In this document: in pieces, positions 46,211 through 57,606 of the stretch
How the letters are laid out: every line of letters starts with the position of its first letter
Numbering within the stretch: position 1 is the stretch's first letter
DNA from: Rosa chinensis
Taxonomy: Eukaryota; Streptophyta; Magnoliopsida; Rosales; Rosaceae
Assembly: GCF_002994745.2 (NCBI RefSeq)
Contig: NC_037090.1
Span: 6,445,501 to 6,509,500 of the forward strand
Length of the DNA stretch: 64,000 bases
Direction: 5' to 3'
Notes under the pieces: generated by a model
Seen by the model: only the letters and a program-made list of their open reading frames with translations
Databases searched by the model: none
What the model was told of the DNA's origin: nothing
Translations under genes and position numbers: made by a program

Positions 46211-48900
46211 GAGGTTATCTGTTAGAGGCCTTAACCAAAATCGATCCAATGTGTAGAGTTTGGTCAATTGGCCAAGCTAGCTAGCAAGGACACTGAAGAA
46301 GTCAAGAAAACCAGACTGAAATTGAGAGTACATAGCAGCTTGAATAGCTACTAACCAATTCAGAGCTTGGAGTTCCCATCAGTGTACCATCCACTGACCG
46401 AGAAATTTTCAACTTTGCTTTTAAATTTTGAAAATCCCTCCTTTCTATCACCTTCAAGCCTAGAGTTTACCACTATATAACACTCCAACTCTCATTCTTA
46501 TTTCATCCCTTTCAACCTCTCTGTATATCTGTTTCATTCTCCATATTTTCCATCTCAGCTAACAGCATCTATGATCTGTTCTCTTTGTTTTTCCCCTGCT
46601 CTGCCATTGCAAACAACACCACTAGCTCTGCTTTACAGCCTCTTTATCATGCTGCCACCGTACCATCCAACTTTACCAAGTGGCTTAATTCTACGTCTCT
46701 ATTTCCCAAAATTACTTCATTTAATGTTCAGCTTGCAGCAATTTCCCCTTGTTTTGCACATCATGCCGACTTCAAAAGCTTTGATATCTTATTGAGGACT
46801 CATTAAGTTAGGACTTGAAGTTGCAAGAACCCCGGTGCAGCTTGAATGGTCCTTATCCTTCACTCCTGGTAGCTTCCTCTGCAACTGTTTGATTCCCTTC
46901 ATCCTCAGTTATGCTGAAGAGACAGCTGTAGCACGAGGAAAATGATGTGGTGCAACTGGTCCATCGGCTGGACTGAGGAATGCTTTTGTAATAGTTGCTT
47001 TAGCTTATTCTAGAGGGTTTGCCCTAATTTTCTTGGAGGAAGGAAGAGATCAATTATGTTGTTATTCAAGAGAAGTTTATGGTTTAAATTAATATTGTAG
47101 CCTTGGCATTAGCTACTGGGATTTTGTGTCTATAAGTTTATATGGAATAATGCATGCATTCACTTATGTCCGCAAACGTGTTTCTTTGATTCATGATAAA
47201 CAATACCAATTAATGTGAATTAACTCGTTCAACAGGTCTGAAGTATATGATTTATGGTTATCCTTATGGGCCATGGGTGATATTATCAAAAGATGGAGTA
47301 GATTTAGGTGATTTTGCAATCTATATGAACTTGCAGGTGAAGTTGGTCATGCTCCAGCAACCTTGAATGTGCCAGTTTTTTTTTCCATGGAAGACATCAA
47401 GTATCCAATTCACAATTTTTATGCTCACTATCTTATAGGTAAAGCTGTTGGAAATGCTTAAACTTTAGTATTGGCTTTTTATTTTTAAACGAAGATTATA
47501 TTATGAACAAATGTGCTATACCACTAGCTCAGTGTCAGTTATACTAGTTACTCTGTTTTGAAATACAGAGTACTCTGTTCTTCAATACAGAGGCTTTTGC
47601 TAAGAAAAACAAGTGTAAATAAGTTTTGCTCATCAAATTCTACAACTGTTTATTATGTTCAGTCAATTATTACTCATGTGATTTTGGTTGATATTGGATG
47701 TTCTTCATGTTTTTAGTACATTGTGATTATGTTACATTCTATATGGATTAATATGATTGAAAATCAAAGTACTCAAAACAACTATTGATCCCCAACGTTA
47801 CTTGTTATCACTTTTCAACCAACCCCATGCAGAGCTTGCAGTTCCCATCTGTGTACCATCCCATCTAAATTTCGCAATGTGGCATCTCTTTGACCAAGAA
47901 ATTTTCAAGTTTACTGTTAAATCATGAACATCCCCTCCTTTTATCTTCATCAAGCTGTGATATTTACCACTATATAACTCCCCAACAGCTGTTTGTTTCT
48001 CATTGCAACCCCTCTCATTTTTCTGTTCCATTCTCCTTCCTATGATCTATTATCTTTCTTCTTCCGTTAGATTTTTTCTTGATGATGCCGTCATCATATC
48101 ATCCGAACTTCTCCAGAATCTTAATAACACTTTTCCAATCTCCCGAATATGACTTCTTCTTTCTATCTCAGCTTGGAACAATTTTCCCTTGTCTTGCAAC
48201 TTATGCTTACTTTAAAAATGCTATGCTTGTTTTATCGAGTACTAGTTATGTTATTAGGATCACAAGTTAAAGAAGTTACAGGCAAAAAAAGTTTACTGTA
48301 ATACTTTCCTCCTCTCTCCCACCTTGCTTGCTCTAGTGAGAGTCCTTCCAACTTTGGGGAACAAAAAGCTACCAAAAGGAGTCAATAAGATCAAGTCTCC
48401 CAACTATCTAAGGGATGGCTATAACTGATAAATTGTTCATGCTATTTGTTGGGATTGTATGGCTAGATGAAGTCAGACAACCAAAAGTGAAGAATCATCT
48501 ATAGGTTTTGATGTCGTTTGCCTTCCATGTAGCTAAAGTTGAGGCATCTTATTCACTTTGATAAAGTGAGACCTTTCCTTGGAAGACAAATTGTTTCAGT
48601 AGCTAAACAATGAGTTTCAACATATGATTTAGGAATGTTTTAGTTTGAACTCCACAAATAAGACAGTTATTGATATTACTCTATTGAATCTGTATTTTAG
48701 ACTTTGTATTTTAGCATGTAATCTCTTGTTCAACCACATTCTCACATAACAAAATTAATTGTGGTCATTGGTTTGGTTTTCCCAACTTCTAACTGATCAT
48801 TTAAAACTTTGATAATAAACACCGCGATGAAATACATAGGTTAAATTTTAGTGCATCAAATTCTGCAACTCTACAATTACTGTTTTGATAGTAGGGAAAA
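46211..48900 (+). repeat. Tandem module array, unit 2 (half-units C and D)
   Basis: This is a second, diverged copy of 43389-46200 in the same orientation. C (about 46211-47800) matches A closely, for example AATGTGTAGAGTTTGGTCAA and GACACTGAAGAAGTCAAGAA. D (about 47805-48900) matches B less well (GCAGAGCTTGCAGTTCCCAT, GATCACAAGTTA, GGTTAAATTTTAGTGCATCA). The unit length is about 2.7-2.8 kb. C has a TATA-like ACTATATAACACTCC and D has ACTATATAACTCCCC. The reading frames differ among copies, which argues against a conserved protein. Confidence 0.6.
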
Positions 48901-49478
48901 AAAAGGAAAAAAAAAAAAAAAGTCTCTATGTCTGCCTAGTTCTTGCTTTATTATAAGGATTTTATCCTTTGTTGAAGCTTCTCATCACTACTTGTGCTTT
49001 TCTGAGGTTGCTATGCGTAACTCATTATGAAATACCATATTAGTTTGCTCAATATGGTTTTATATTAGTAGTTTGCTTGGTACGTGCTTCAAAATTCTAA
49101 ATGATGTTGAGACATTTTTTATAGTTAATTCTAAAAGACATTGACTTCAATTTGAATCAGAGTACACTACATTTTTAATTAACTAATTAGTTAAAGACGT
49201 CGCATAAAAAAAAAACAAAAAACAAAAACTAACTAGTTATAGACTTCTTGTGACTTATGTCTATCTCAATATAAGCCAAATCCATTCTTTTGGTTATTAG
49301 GCTGTCTTTATGTAAACTAGTTTTTCTTTACACATGCTCTGCATGTTTAAGTATTTTTTTTTTCCTGAAAATAAAAAAGAAAACGGTTATTGCAGAGAAG
49401 AGATAATGGGATAGAAAAGTGGGTTGTGGGTTTTTTTTTTAATAAAAATATATTTTGTAAATGTCATAATTATCCTCG
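48901..49478. other. AT-rich spacer before Copia-1
   Basis: The sequence is AT-rich with several A and T runs and no recognisable feature. Its right edge is the insertion point of Copia-1; joined to the sequence after 56014 it reads as continuous AT-rich DNA. Confidence 0.5.
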
Positions 49479-49686
49479 TGTTTAAGTATAATGTATTTGA
49501 GAGAGATTGATGAGAGAGATGTGTTCTTATTATTGAGAATAGGAGCCCTATATATAGGGATTACAAAGTGCTAGTTCTAATGTTACAAGGAATACCAATC
49601 CGTGTAGGATTGGGAAATCTAGAACCTTCTCTCCTATTCCTATTCCTAGTTTGATAAGGCACACTAAACTTGATTTTCCTTCAACA
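49479..49686 (-). repeat. Copia-1 3' LTR
   Basis: This 208-bp LTR starts TGTTGAAGG on the minus strand and ends TTAAACA. By direct reading it is identical to the copy at 55807-56014. A TATA-like CCTATATATAGGG palindrome lies in the middle and would be the promoter of the 5' copy. Confidence 0.95.
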
Positions 49687-49884
49687 CTCCCCCTTGTGCC
49701 GCTCAAACTTGGTGGTGACGCTTCATCCGTTGCCTCGTTAAAAACCTTGCCAGGTAACAAAAACCCTGTGGGACAAAAATAATCCTGGTTGAAGGACAAA
49801 AAGAGCACAACACGTCCTTCACTATTCGAGATCGAACATGTATACATCATAACTCCCCCTGATGTCGATATCTCCCCCTGATTG

Positions 49885-52800
49885 CTACAATCGTGGGAGT
49901 TCGGATAACTTTCTCAATCCGATACTCTTCACATGTTTCTCGAAGGTGGATTTAGGTAACGACTTAGTGAATAAGTCCGCTACATTATCCTCTGATCGGA
50001 TATGATTCACTTCAATCTTTAGAAGTGATTGTTGTTGCTGATTATAAAAGAACTTAGGCGATATATGCTTGGTGTTGTCGCCCTTGATGAAACCTAACTT
50101 CATTTGTTCAATACAAGCTGCATTATCCTCATAAATGCATGTAGGTTCATCTGTGGTAGACTTCAAACCACAACTTCCTTAAATATGTCGAATCACAAAC
50201 CTTAGCCATATACATTCACGAACGGCTTCATGTAGAGCAATAATCTCTGCATGATTCGAGGAAGTAGCAACAAGGGTCTGTTTCGTAGACCTCCAAGATA
50301 TCGCAGTGCTTCCCATGGTAAAGACATAACCAGTTTGGGAGCGACCTTTGTGAGGGTCAGAGAGGTACCCTGCATCAGCAAAACCCATCAAGACATCATT
50401 GTCGTTTTGATGGAGGGAGATAGGGTGAGGCCGGCCACCCTTGATGGTGGTGGCGGCGTTGGCAGCAACATGGCCGGCCACTATGTTGTGGTGGACGGCG
50501 GCTTCATGCCTAATGGGGTCTGATCCCATTCTTCCGTCATTCCTTTTCTCTCTGTAGGGATAAAATAGGCCCATATCAATCGTACCTCCTGGGTATCGAA
50601 AGATTGTCTTTTCACCAATCCAATGGCGGCGTGTTGGCGCAGAGCTATGTCGAGCTAACAAGTTCACTGCGAATGAGATATCCGGTCTTGTGCATTGAGC
50701 TAAGTACAATAATGCGCCTATTGCACTTAAATAGGGCACTTCGGCCTCTAGGGGTTCTTCGTCCTCATCCCTTGGACGAAACGGATCTTTTCCGGGCTCA
50801 AGACTACGGCCGATCATGGGAGTACTCGCAGGCTTTGCTTTATCTTTATTAAAGCGCCTTAGAATTTTCTGAGTATATGCAGACTGATGGATCAAAATCC
50901 CATCACTACGGTGCTCGAGTTCTAAACCGAGACAAAACCGTGTTTTCCCAAGATCTTTCATCTCAAATTCGGATTTCAAGTATTTAGCAGTTTCCTTCAA
51001 CTCATCTAGAGTTCCAATTAGGTTTATGTCATCGACATAAACTGCTACGATTGCAAATCCGGAACTTGTTCTCTTAATGAACACGCATGGGCATATTTCA
51101 TTATTAATATATCCCTTCCCAATCAAGTAGTCACTTAGACGGTTATACCACATCCATCCGGATTGTTTTAATCCATATAGTGAGCGTTTTAATCTTATTG
51201 AAAACGCGCTCCGTGATTTAGAGCCACTTGATTTGGGTAATTGAAGTCCATCTGGAACCTTCATATATATCTCTGAATCTAGATCCCCATAGAGATATGC
51301 TGTAACCACATCCATAAGCTGCATGTCAAGTTTTTCGGAAACTACCAAACTGACAAGGTAACGGAACGTTATAACGTCCATTACGGGAGAATATGTCTCC
51401 TCGTAGTCGATTCCAGGGCGTTGTGAGAAACCTTGCGCCACAAGGCGGGCTTTATATCTTACCACCTCATTTTTCTCATTACGCTTTCTAACAAAGACCC
51501 ATTTATGGCCAACAGGCTTTACACTTGGGGGTGTCTGCGTTACAGGCCCAAATACCTGTCTCTTTGTTAGTGAATCCAATTCAACCTGGATCGCATCTTT
51601 CCATTTAGGCCAATCTGCTCTTCGTTGACATTCTTCAATAGAGCGAGGTTCGATATCATCATATTCTATAATCCCTTTCGCAATATGATATGCAAATGCA
51701 TCATCAATTGCCATAGAATTTCTATCCATCATCTCATGTACACTAGTGTAATTTATAGAGATCTCTCTATTCTCTGGAGTTGGTTCTGACATTGGAGCGT
51801 CCCCCAATGATGTCTCTTGGACATAACCATAATCCGGAATATTCTCATGAGATGGATTATTTATATCGATGATTAATGGATTATTCTGTGCCAAACTCGC
51901 TTTCTTTCTTGGGCGAGAATCCATCGAACCTATGGGCCTCCCGCGCTTCCTGGCAGGAGCCGTGGGCCTAGCCATAACGTCACCATCATTGAGAGATGGG
52001 ACGTTGGCGCCATGCTCATGCACTCTTGAGTTGGCGTCATGTCCTCTACTTTTAGGGACATCAATCCTTGCAGGCACGTTTGCAGCAGGTATGTGTGATC
52101 TCGTCACTTTAGCGATATCAGAAAACGCATCAGGCATCGATTCTGCTACATTCTGAAGATCGAGAATTCTCCGCACTTCAATTTCGGACTGTGCGGTTCG
52201 GGGATCAAGATGAGACAGAGTGGGGACAGACCACGACAATTCCGGTCGTTCCTGTTGAACATTGGTGTTCTTATCTCCCCCTAACGATGGGAAGACTGTC
52301 TCATCGAAGTGACAATCCGCAAATCTTGCGGTAAAGAGATCGCCTGTCAAGAGTTCTATGTAGCGGATAATCTTTGGAGAATCATAACCAACGTAAATGC
52401 CTAATCGTCGTTGAGGACCCATTTTGGTGCGCTGTGGAGGCGCAATTGGCACATAAACTGCGCACCCAAATATGCGTAAGTGTGAGACATTGGGCTCATA
52501 CCCAGTCACCATCTGGGACGCAGAAAAGGGTTGAGTGGCAGTAGGCCTCAGACGAATAAGCACAGCTGCATGCAATATTGCATAGCCCCAAGCAGAAATA
52601 GGGAGATTGGTGCGCATTACCAATGCCCTAGCGACCATTTGTAGTCGTTTAATGGCGACTTCTGCGAGACCATTTTGGGTGTGAACATGAGGAACAGGAT
52701 GTTCAACATCAATCCCAATGGATATGCAATAATCATCAAAAGTCTTTGATGTAAACTCTCCAGCATTGTCTAATCTTATAGACTTAATAGGATGATCAGG

Positions 52801-53607
52801 GTGGTGAGCCCTTAACTTAATTATTTGTGCTAGGAGTTTAGCAAATGCAGCGTTCCTTGTGGACAATAACATGACATGTGACCAGCGTGTCGATGCATCA
52901 ACCAATACCATAAAATATCGAAATGGTCCGCATGATGGTTGAATAGGTCCACAAATATCACCTTGGATTCTTTGCAAGAATGGTATATTTTCTTTGGTGT
53001 CCTTTGCATAGGATGGTCTCGATCCTAACTTTGCTAAAGAGCAGGCTTTGCAGAACGAATGATGGGCTTTATAAACAACCAATGAGGATTTTGGTTGAGC
53101 CACAAAGGCACAAGCGACTTTAGAAGTAAAAGTTGGAGACAAAGGAGCCTTGGTGGCGTCAATGCCACCCTGAGGCGGCAGGGGGAAGGCGGCGCCGGCC
53201 AAGGATGGCCGGATTTGGGGGTGAACGGCGCCGTGAGGCGCAGGGGCTCATTCGGTGTCCAAAAACCGAGTTTTACTTCTTTTCGTTCTGAAAAAGGGAT
53301 GTCCGTGTGAAGTCTTTAATATACGGATCATCATGTCACGACCTGGGTGTCCCAAACGGTCATGCCAAAGCCTATATGTGTCGGAGTCCCATAAATCATC
53401 TCTCATGACATGGTTGGATTCAATGAATCGAATAGTGGTTGCATACAACCCACTAGAGCGACACATAAGTTTCTCTAATACTCGGTTATTTCCGTAGTCA
53501 TTAGAGGTGATGCAAAGGAACTCTTGTCCATTCTCACAATGCGTTTCCGCATGAAAACCATTGGCTCTTACATCTTGTAAGTAATAAAGTTCGAGAAGTA
53601 TGTCCAT
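49885..53607 (-). pseudogene. Copia-1 pol (integrase, reverse transcriptase, RNase H), broken
   Basis: Three collinear frames make up pol. 53607-53248 holds the GAG-pre-integrase part (LWHDRLGHPGRDMM). 53202-50179 (1007 residues) holds integrase (GDICGPI, SIRLDNAGEF and NGLAEVAIKR carry the DDE triad), an AT-hook-like KRGRPIG, reverse transcriptase (YVDDINLIG) and most of RNase H. 50166-49885 holds the RNase H end (CIYEDNAACIEQMKLG, VADLFTKSLP). Stops fall near 53248 and 50179. Compared with Copia-2 there is an extra GC-rich stretch of roughly 130 bases around 53110-53250. The protease with its DSG motif is absent. Confidence 0.9.
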
Positions 53608-54026
53608 GACATGAGATAAAATAAATCGATACTTTATTAATAATAGCCAATGATTACATCAAAGTTTCTTGACCAAAATCTAATCCAATATAAAAATCAA
53701 ACCGTAGATAAATCGTAGTCACTCAATCCTTTCGGTAATTTCAATTTAGTTGTGACCAGGTAAGGTAAGGCGAGATTTTGGTGGAGCGTTGCTCACTTTT
53801 AAAACCGTTCTCTCAGATCAAACCTTGCCTAGACATCACAAGTACTCTTGAGTACGCCTAGATGGAAAGAGTTAATACAATAAGTCATTTTATTGATTTA
53901 AGGCATAATAGCCATTACATAATTCTTGGAAAAATAAAAGACTATAAATAAAAATCTGCGGCATTTTGTCTTCATCGCCAGATTTAAAGTCTTTGTGAAC
54001 TCGAAGTCTTGATCACCATGATGCCA

Positions 54027-54953
54027 CTACCTCCGTAGGTACATTGCAAATTCAGGTCCATTGATCAGACGTTCCATATCAGAAATAGACACCATAAAGA
54101 GGATTCTCCCTTGATTGAGGCGCATTGGCGCAATATGCATAGTCCTTAGGACTGGTGGCGTTGGAAAGTGGTGCCCATGGCCAACGTTGGCTCCATGGTT
54201 TCCAACCCTATTTCCCTCAAAATCACGCCTCCTACGGTCGTGGGATTGTCGCCTTGAGCGATTACCTTCTTGAGCATTTCGATCGTATGGATCATGACGT
54301 CGATGGCGACTTTCTCTAGTCATAGGACGATGCTCTTGATAGCTATCTTGAAGCCTATCAAATCTTCTTTGCACAAGTTCATTGCCATGTCTTTCAGCAG
54401 TGGCCATAGCTTCAATAAGCTGTTGGAAACTTGTGATCCGTCTTGCATTTACATGAGTCCGGAATAAGTCAGAGGACCTCATAGCATAGACGGGGAAGGT
54501 ATTGAGGGTTTTCTCAATCAATTGGTCTTCTGTGATTGTTTTTCCACAGAGACGCATCATTGCTCTGATGCTGAGAGCTTCCGAATAAAATTGCATGACA
54601 GTGTCAAATTTAGAGAAGCGAAGATCTTTCCATTCTTCTTCTGTATTCGGAAGTATGGAGTCACGAACATTGCCATATCGTTCGCGAAGCACATGCCAAA
54701 GCTTTATGGCCCTTTCCTCATTTATGAACTCAAACTGTAGGTCACTATCCATGTGACGTTTCATGAAGGCAAGTGCCTTGGAATTATCTTTCTCAGTCTG
54801 AGGGTCTGGAGCTGTTTCAATAGGACAAAGCTCTTGGATTGTATGCAATAAATCACGGGCAATAAGGTGGATCTCGACATCAGTGACCCAAATTAAGTAC
54901 CTTTTGCCTGCATAATCCAATGGAACAAAATCGAGTTTGTTTATGTTTGACAT
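54027..54953 (-). CDS. Copia-1 gag-like protein
   Basis: This frame of 308 residues has the Copia gag fold region (DLWHVLRER-type block KLWHVLRERYGNVRDSIL, FSKFDTVMQFYSEALSIRAM, ITEDQLIEKTLNTFP). It is about 70 residues shorter than the gag of Copia-2. No CCHC zinc knuckle is visible; the C-terminus (from about residue 265) does not resemble Copia-2. Gag forms the particle that packages the element RNA, and the knuckle normally binds that RNA, so this protein may be impaired. Confidence 0.85.
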   Translation of the reverse strand: MSNINKLDFVPLDYAGKRYLIWVTDVEIHLIARDLLHTIQELCPIETAPDPQTEKDNSKALAFMKRHMDSDLQFEFINEERAIKLWHVLRERYGNVRDSILPNTEEEWKDLRFSKFDTVMQFYSEALSIRAMMRLCGKTITEDQLIEKTLNTFPVYAMRSSDLFRTHVNARRITSFQQLIEAMATAERHGNELVQRRFDRLQDSYQEHRPMTRESRHRRHDPYDRNAQEGNRSRRQSHDRRRRDFEGNRVGNHGANVGHGHHFPTPPVLRTMHIAPMRLNQGRILFMVSISDMERLINGPEFAMYLRR

Positions 54954-55110
54954 CCTGAAAGATGAAACAAGAACAAGTTAGTTTCGGAGTCAATGCTTCC
55001 ACAAAAACTAATATAAATAAGATTTCCGAGCTATGCTACCAAGAAATCTATTTCCAAGAATAATTGGATTAGACCGAAACAATGATGTTTGTATGGTCAA
55101 AATAGATGCT

Positions 55111-55212
55111 CACGAACGCTCTTAGTCCATAGCATACGAACGCTCTTAGTTCGTTAAATCGATGCTTACGGACGCTCTTAGTCCGAAGTCTTACGAACGC
55201 TCTTAGTTCGTT
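55111..55212 (-). repeat. Four-copy hairpin array in the Copia-1 5' leader
   Basis: On the element's sense (minus) strand four units share the loop TAAGAGC. Their stems are GGAC/GTTC (near 55113-55127), ACGAAC/GTTCGT (near 55136-55154), CGGAC/GTCCG (near 55169-55185) and ACGAAC/GTTCGT (near 55193-55211). The loop is invariant while stem changes are matched on the other side or leave a G-U pair. The array lies between the 5' LTR and gag, where packaging and dimerisation signals of retroelements usually sit. Confidence 0.75.
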
Positions 55213-55806
55213 AATTGCATGAATCCCCACGATTCCGCTTTTCAATGATCGAACCCACGTTATAAGAAAGGTGGGATGTAGAAGAAGGGAGGTTTTCAAG
55301 TCCCCGAGAAAAGAAGAAGTAATATAAATTCCGAATTATAGGAACTTCAAAACTTACTCTTTTGAATACTTACTTGGTGAAAATTCGGAGCAGATTCTGT
55401 TCTGAACAGCTTGTACCTCGATTGGTGTACAGATCTCAATATGACTCCGATAAGGCTGAAATTCGGAGGTTAGATGGAAGAGACAGAGACGAACAACTTT
55501 GATGAAGAAAGTTTTTCGATCTGAGCTTCCGAACTAGACGTTTAGAGGCTTGCAAGAAGACGGACGTGCACAGGAACCGAAAAAAGATGCAGTGGGTGTG
55601 CGTTGGCTTGTTTGCGCAGCAGGGATGCTTCGGTGGCAGCAGGCTGGAACGTAGGGCTGCAGGAAGGGGGCAGCAGGGGCTGCTGTGCAAGGTTGCAAGC
55701 ACACGGGCGCTCGGGCTGCAGCGAAGGCTCGGCTAGCTCGGGCTAGGGGCTGCTTTGTGAATGAGTTTTGGTTTTCTGTTTTGTGGTTAGAGTCGTGCTG
55801 ATAACG

Positions 55807-56014
55807 TGTTTAAGTATAATGTATTTGAGAGAGATTGATGAGAGAGATGTGTTCTTATTATTGAGAATAGGAGCCCTATATATAGGGATTACAAAGTGCT
55901 AGTTCTAATGTTACAAGGAATACCAATCCGTGTAGGATTGGGAAATCTAGAACCTTCTCTCCTATTCCTATTCCTAGTTTGATAAGGCACACTAAACTTG
56001 ATTTTCCTTCAACA
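55807..56014 (-). repeat. Copia-1 5' LTR
   Basis: This is the 208-bp 5' LTR, identical to 49479-49686. Downstream on the sense strand comes CGTTATCAGCACGACTC, in the position of the primer-binding site; it resembles the TATCAG core complementary to initiator tRNA-Met only in part. Confidence 0.95.
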
Positions 56015-56188
56015 CGTGATTTAATTGTCAAAGTTTACTAATTTTCTAGGGTCATTTCAGTCAAACTTTTAGATTTTGGTTAACAAACCCTCTCCTCTAT
56101 AGATTAATTAGCCGGCCACTATGCACGTAAGGACATAGATAATAGGGGTTCAGCAAGACAAGCATTAAATTAGAACAATAGTCATATG

Positions 56189-56191
<3 letters not shown>

Positions 56192-56239
<48 letters not shown>
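56192..56239. repeat. (AT)n microsatellite
   Basis: This is a run of about 24 AT dinucleotides, roughly 190 bases before the cysteine protease gene. The small frame across it is an artefact. Confidence 0.9.
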
Positions 56240-56242
<3 letters not shown>

Positions 56243-56429
56243 CTTACAGCAGGTCTATATCAGAACGTTTTCTGGGGGAGGGAGATATTATACAAGGACA
56301 TTGCAGACCGTATTTTGGGGCACGGAGATATTATACAAAGGCCATTATCTTCTGTATATAAACAGTCTGAGTAGTCCTACATTTCACTACACCACCTCAT
56401 ATTCATCAACTTTCAAATCTTAGCCTACA

Positions 56430-57606
56430 ATGGAGTTCACCAACCAGAGCAAATGTATCTGATTGGCCTTGGCCCTCATGTTGGGGGCATGGTCTTCGGA
56501 AGCCACTTCTCGTAGTCTCCAAGATGCATTAGCTTATGGAAGGTATGAGCAATGGATAGCTCGTTATGGACGTGTATATAATGATATCAAGGAGAAGGAG
56601 GACCGCTTCAAGGTATTCAAGGAGAATGAGGCATTCATAGAATCTTCCAACAACAATGGAAACAAAATTTACAAATTGAGTCTGAACCAATTTGCAGACC
56701 TTACAAATAAAGAGTTCACTGCCTCAAGAAATCGATTCAAGGCGCATGAATGTTCCACAAAGACGAAGACCAGTACTTTTAAGTATGAAAATGCTACTGT
56801 GCCAACTACAATGGACTGGAGAAAGAAGGGAGCTGTAACTCCCATCAAGGACCAAGGCCAATGTGGTATGTAACACACTAATGTCTCTCTCTTTTTTTGT
56901 CATAAGCTTTTTTTGTCATAAGATTATTTTCCATAAAAAAAAAATGTTGTACGTACATGATTCTAATTAACTCTATTCTAACTGCTACAAATGTCTTAAA
57001 TGTATACGTACAGGAAGTTGTTGGGCATTCTCGGCAGTGGGAGCTATGGAAGGAATCACTCAACTTACAACTGGTAAACTAATCTCTTTGTCTGAGCAAG
57101 AGCTTGTAGACTGTGATGTCAAAGGTGTAGACCAAGGCTGTGCAGGTGGCCTTATGGACGATGCCTTTCAGTTCGTTATTCAAAATCATGGTATTAATAC
57201 CGAGGCTAATTATCCCTACACTGCTGCGGATGGTACATGCAATGCCAAGAAGGAAGCAGGTCATGCAGCCACAATAACTGGCCACGAAGATGTGCCTGCA
57301 AACAGCGAAAGTGCCCTTCTTAAGGCCGTGGCTAATCAACCTATCTCTGTTGCTATTGATGCTAGTGGATCCGACTTCCAGTTCTATTCAAGTGGTGTTT
57401 TCACAGGAACATGTGGAACGGGTCTAGACCATGGTGTTACCGCTGTTGGTTATGGTGTGAGTGCTGATGGGACAAAGTACTGGTTGGTAAAGAACTCATG
57501 GGGTGCACAATGGGGTGAAGAAGGTTACATAAGAATGCAAAGAGATGTTGCTGCACCGGAAGGTCTGTGTGGTATTGCCATGGAAGCCTCTTACCCCACT
57601 GCGTAA
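56430..57606 (+). pseudogene. Papain-like cysteine protease (SAG12-like) with stop in signal peptide
   Basis: Two exons, 56430-56865 and 57014-57606 (GT-AG), would give 342 residues. The ATG at 56430 is followed after ten codons by TGA (56460-56462) in the middle of the expected signal peptide (MEFTNQSKCI, stop, LALALMLGAW). The rest is intact. The inhibitor prodomain has an ERFNIN-type block (KEDRFKVFKENEAFIE) and LNQFADLTNKEF. The protease domain starts VPTTMDWRKKGAVTPIKDQ with GSCWAFS (catalytic Cys), [11 protein letters not shown] (His) and [14 protein letters not shown] (Asn). The next in-frame ATG, 56478, leaves no full signal peptide, so secretion or vacuolar delivery should fail. A TATATAAA box lies at about 56355. 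It may be a young pseudogene or null allele. It lies between the two Copia elements. Confidence 0.88.

Larger units (their letters stand above)
49479..56014 (-). mobile_element. Copia-1: complete but defective LTR retrotransposon
   Basis: The element has two LTRs, a polypurine tract (AAGGGGGAG just inside 49686), a gag-like frame and a Copia-order pol (integrase before reverse transcriptase). Relative to Copia-2 it has lost the protease segment and the gag zinc knuckle, and pol is cut by stop codons. Target duplication is not clean with TG...CA borders. The flanks CCTCG and CGTGA overlap in a way that suggests a CGTG target or slightly different LTR ends. Confidence 0.93.

Noticed and set aside
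55069..55299. Small open frame with repeated NELRAFV in the Copia-1 leader
   Set aside because: The peptide repeat follows from the hairpin repeats, and the units are not all in one frame (NELRAFV twice, other variants between), so RNA structure explains them better than coding.
49471..56020. A clean 5-bp target-site duplication for Copia-1
   Set aside because: With TG...CA borders the flanks are CCTCG and CGTGA, which do not match. Only an offset CGTG overlap is visible, so I do not claim one.
57079..57339. Antisense open frame inside the cysteine protease exon
   Set aside because: It is a shadow of the conserved protease reading frame.
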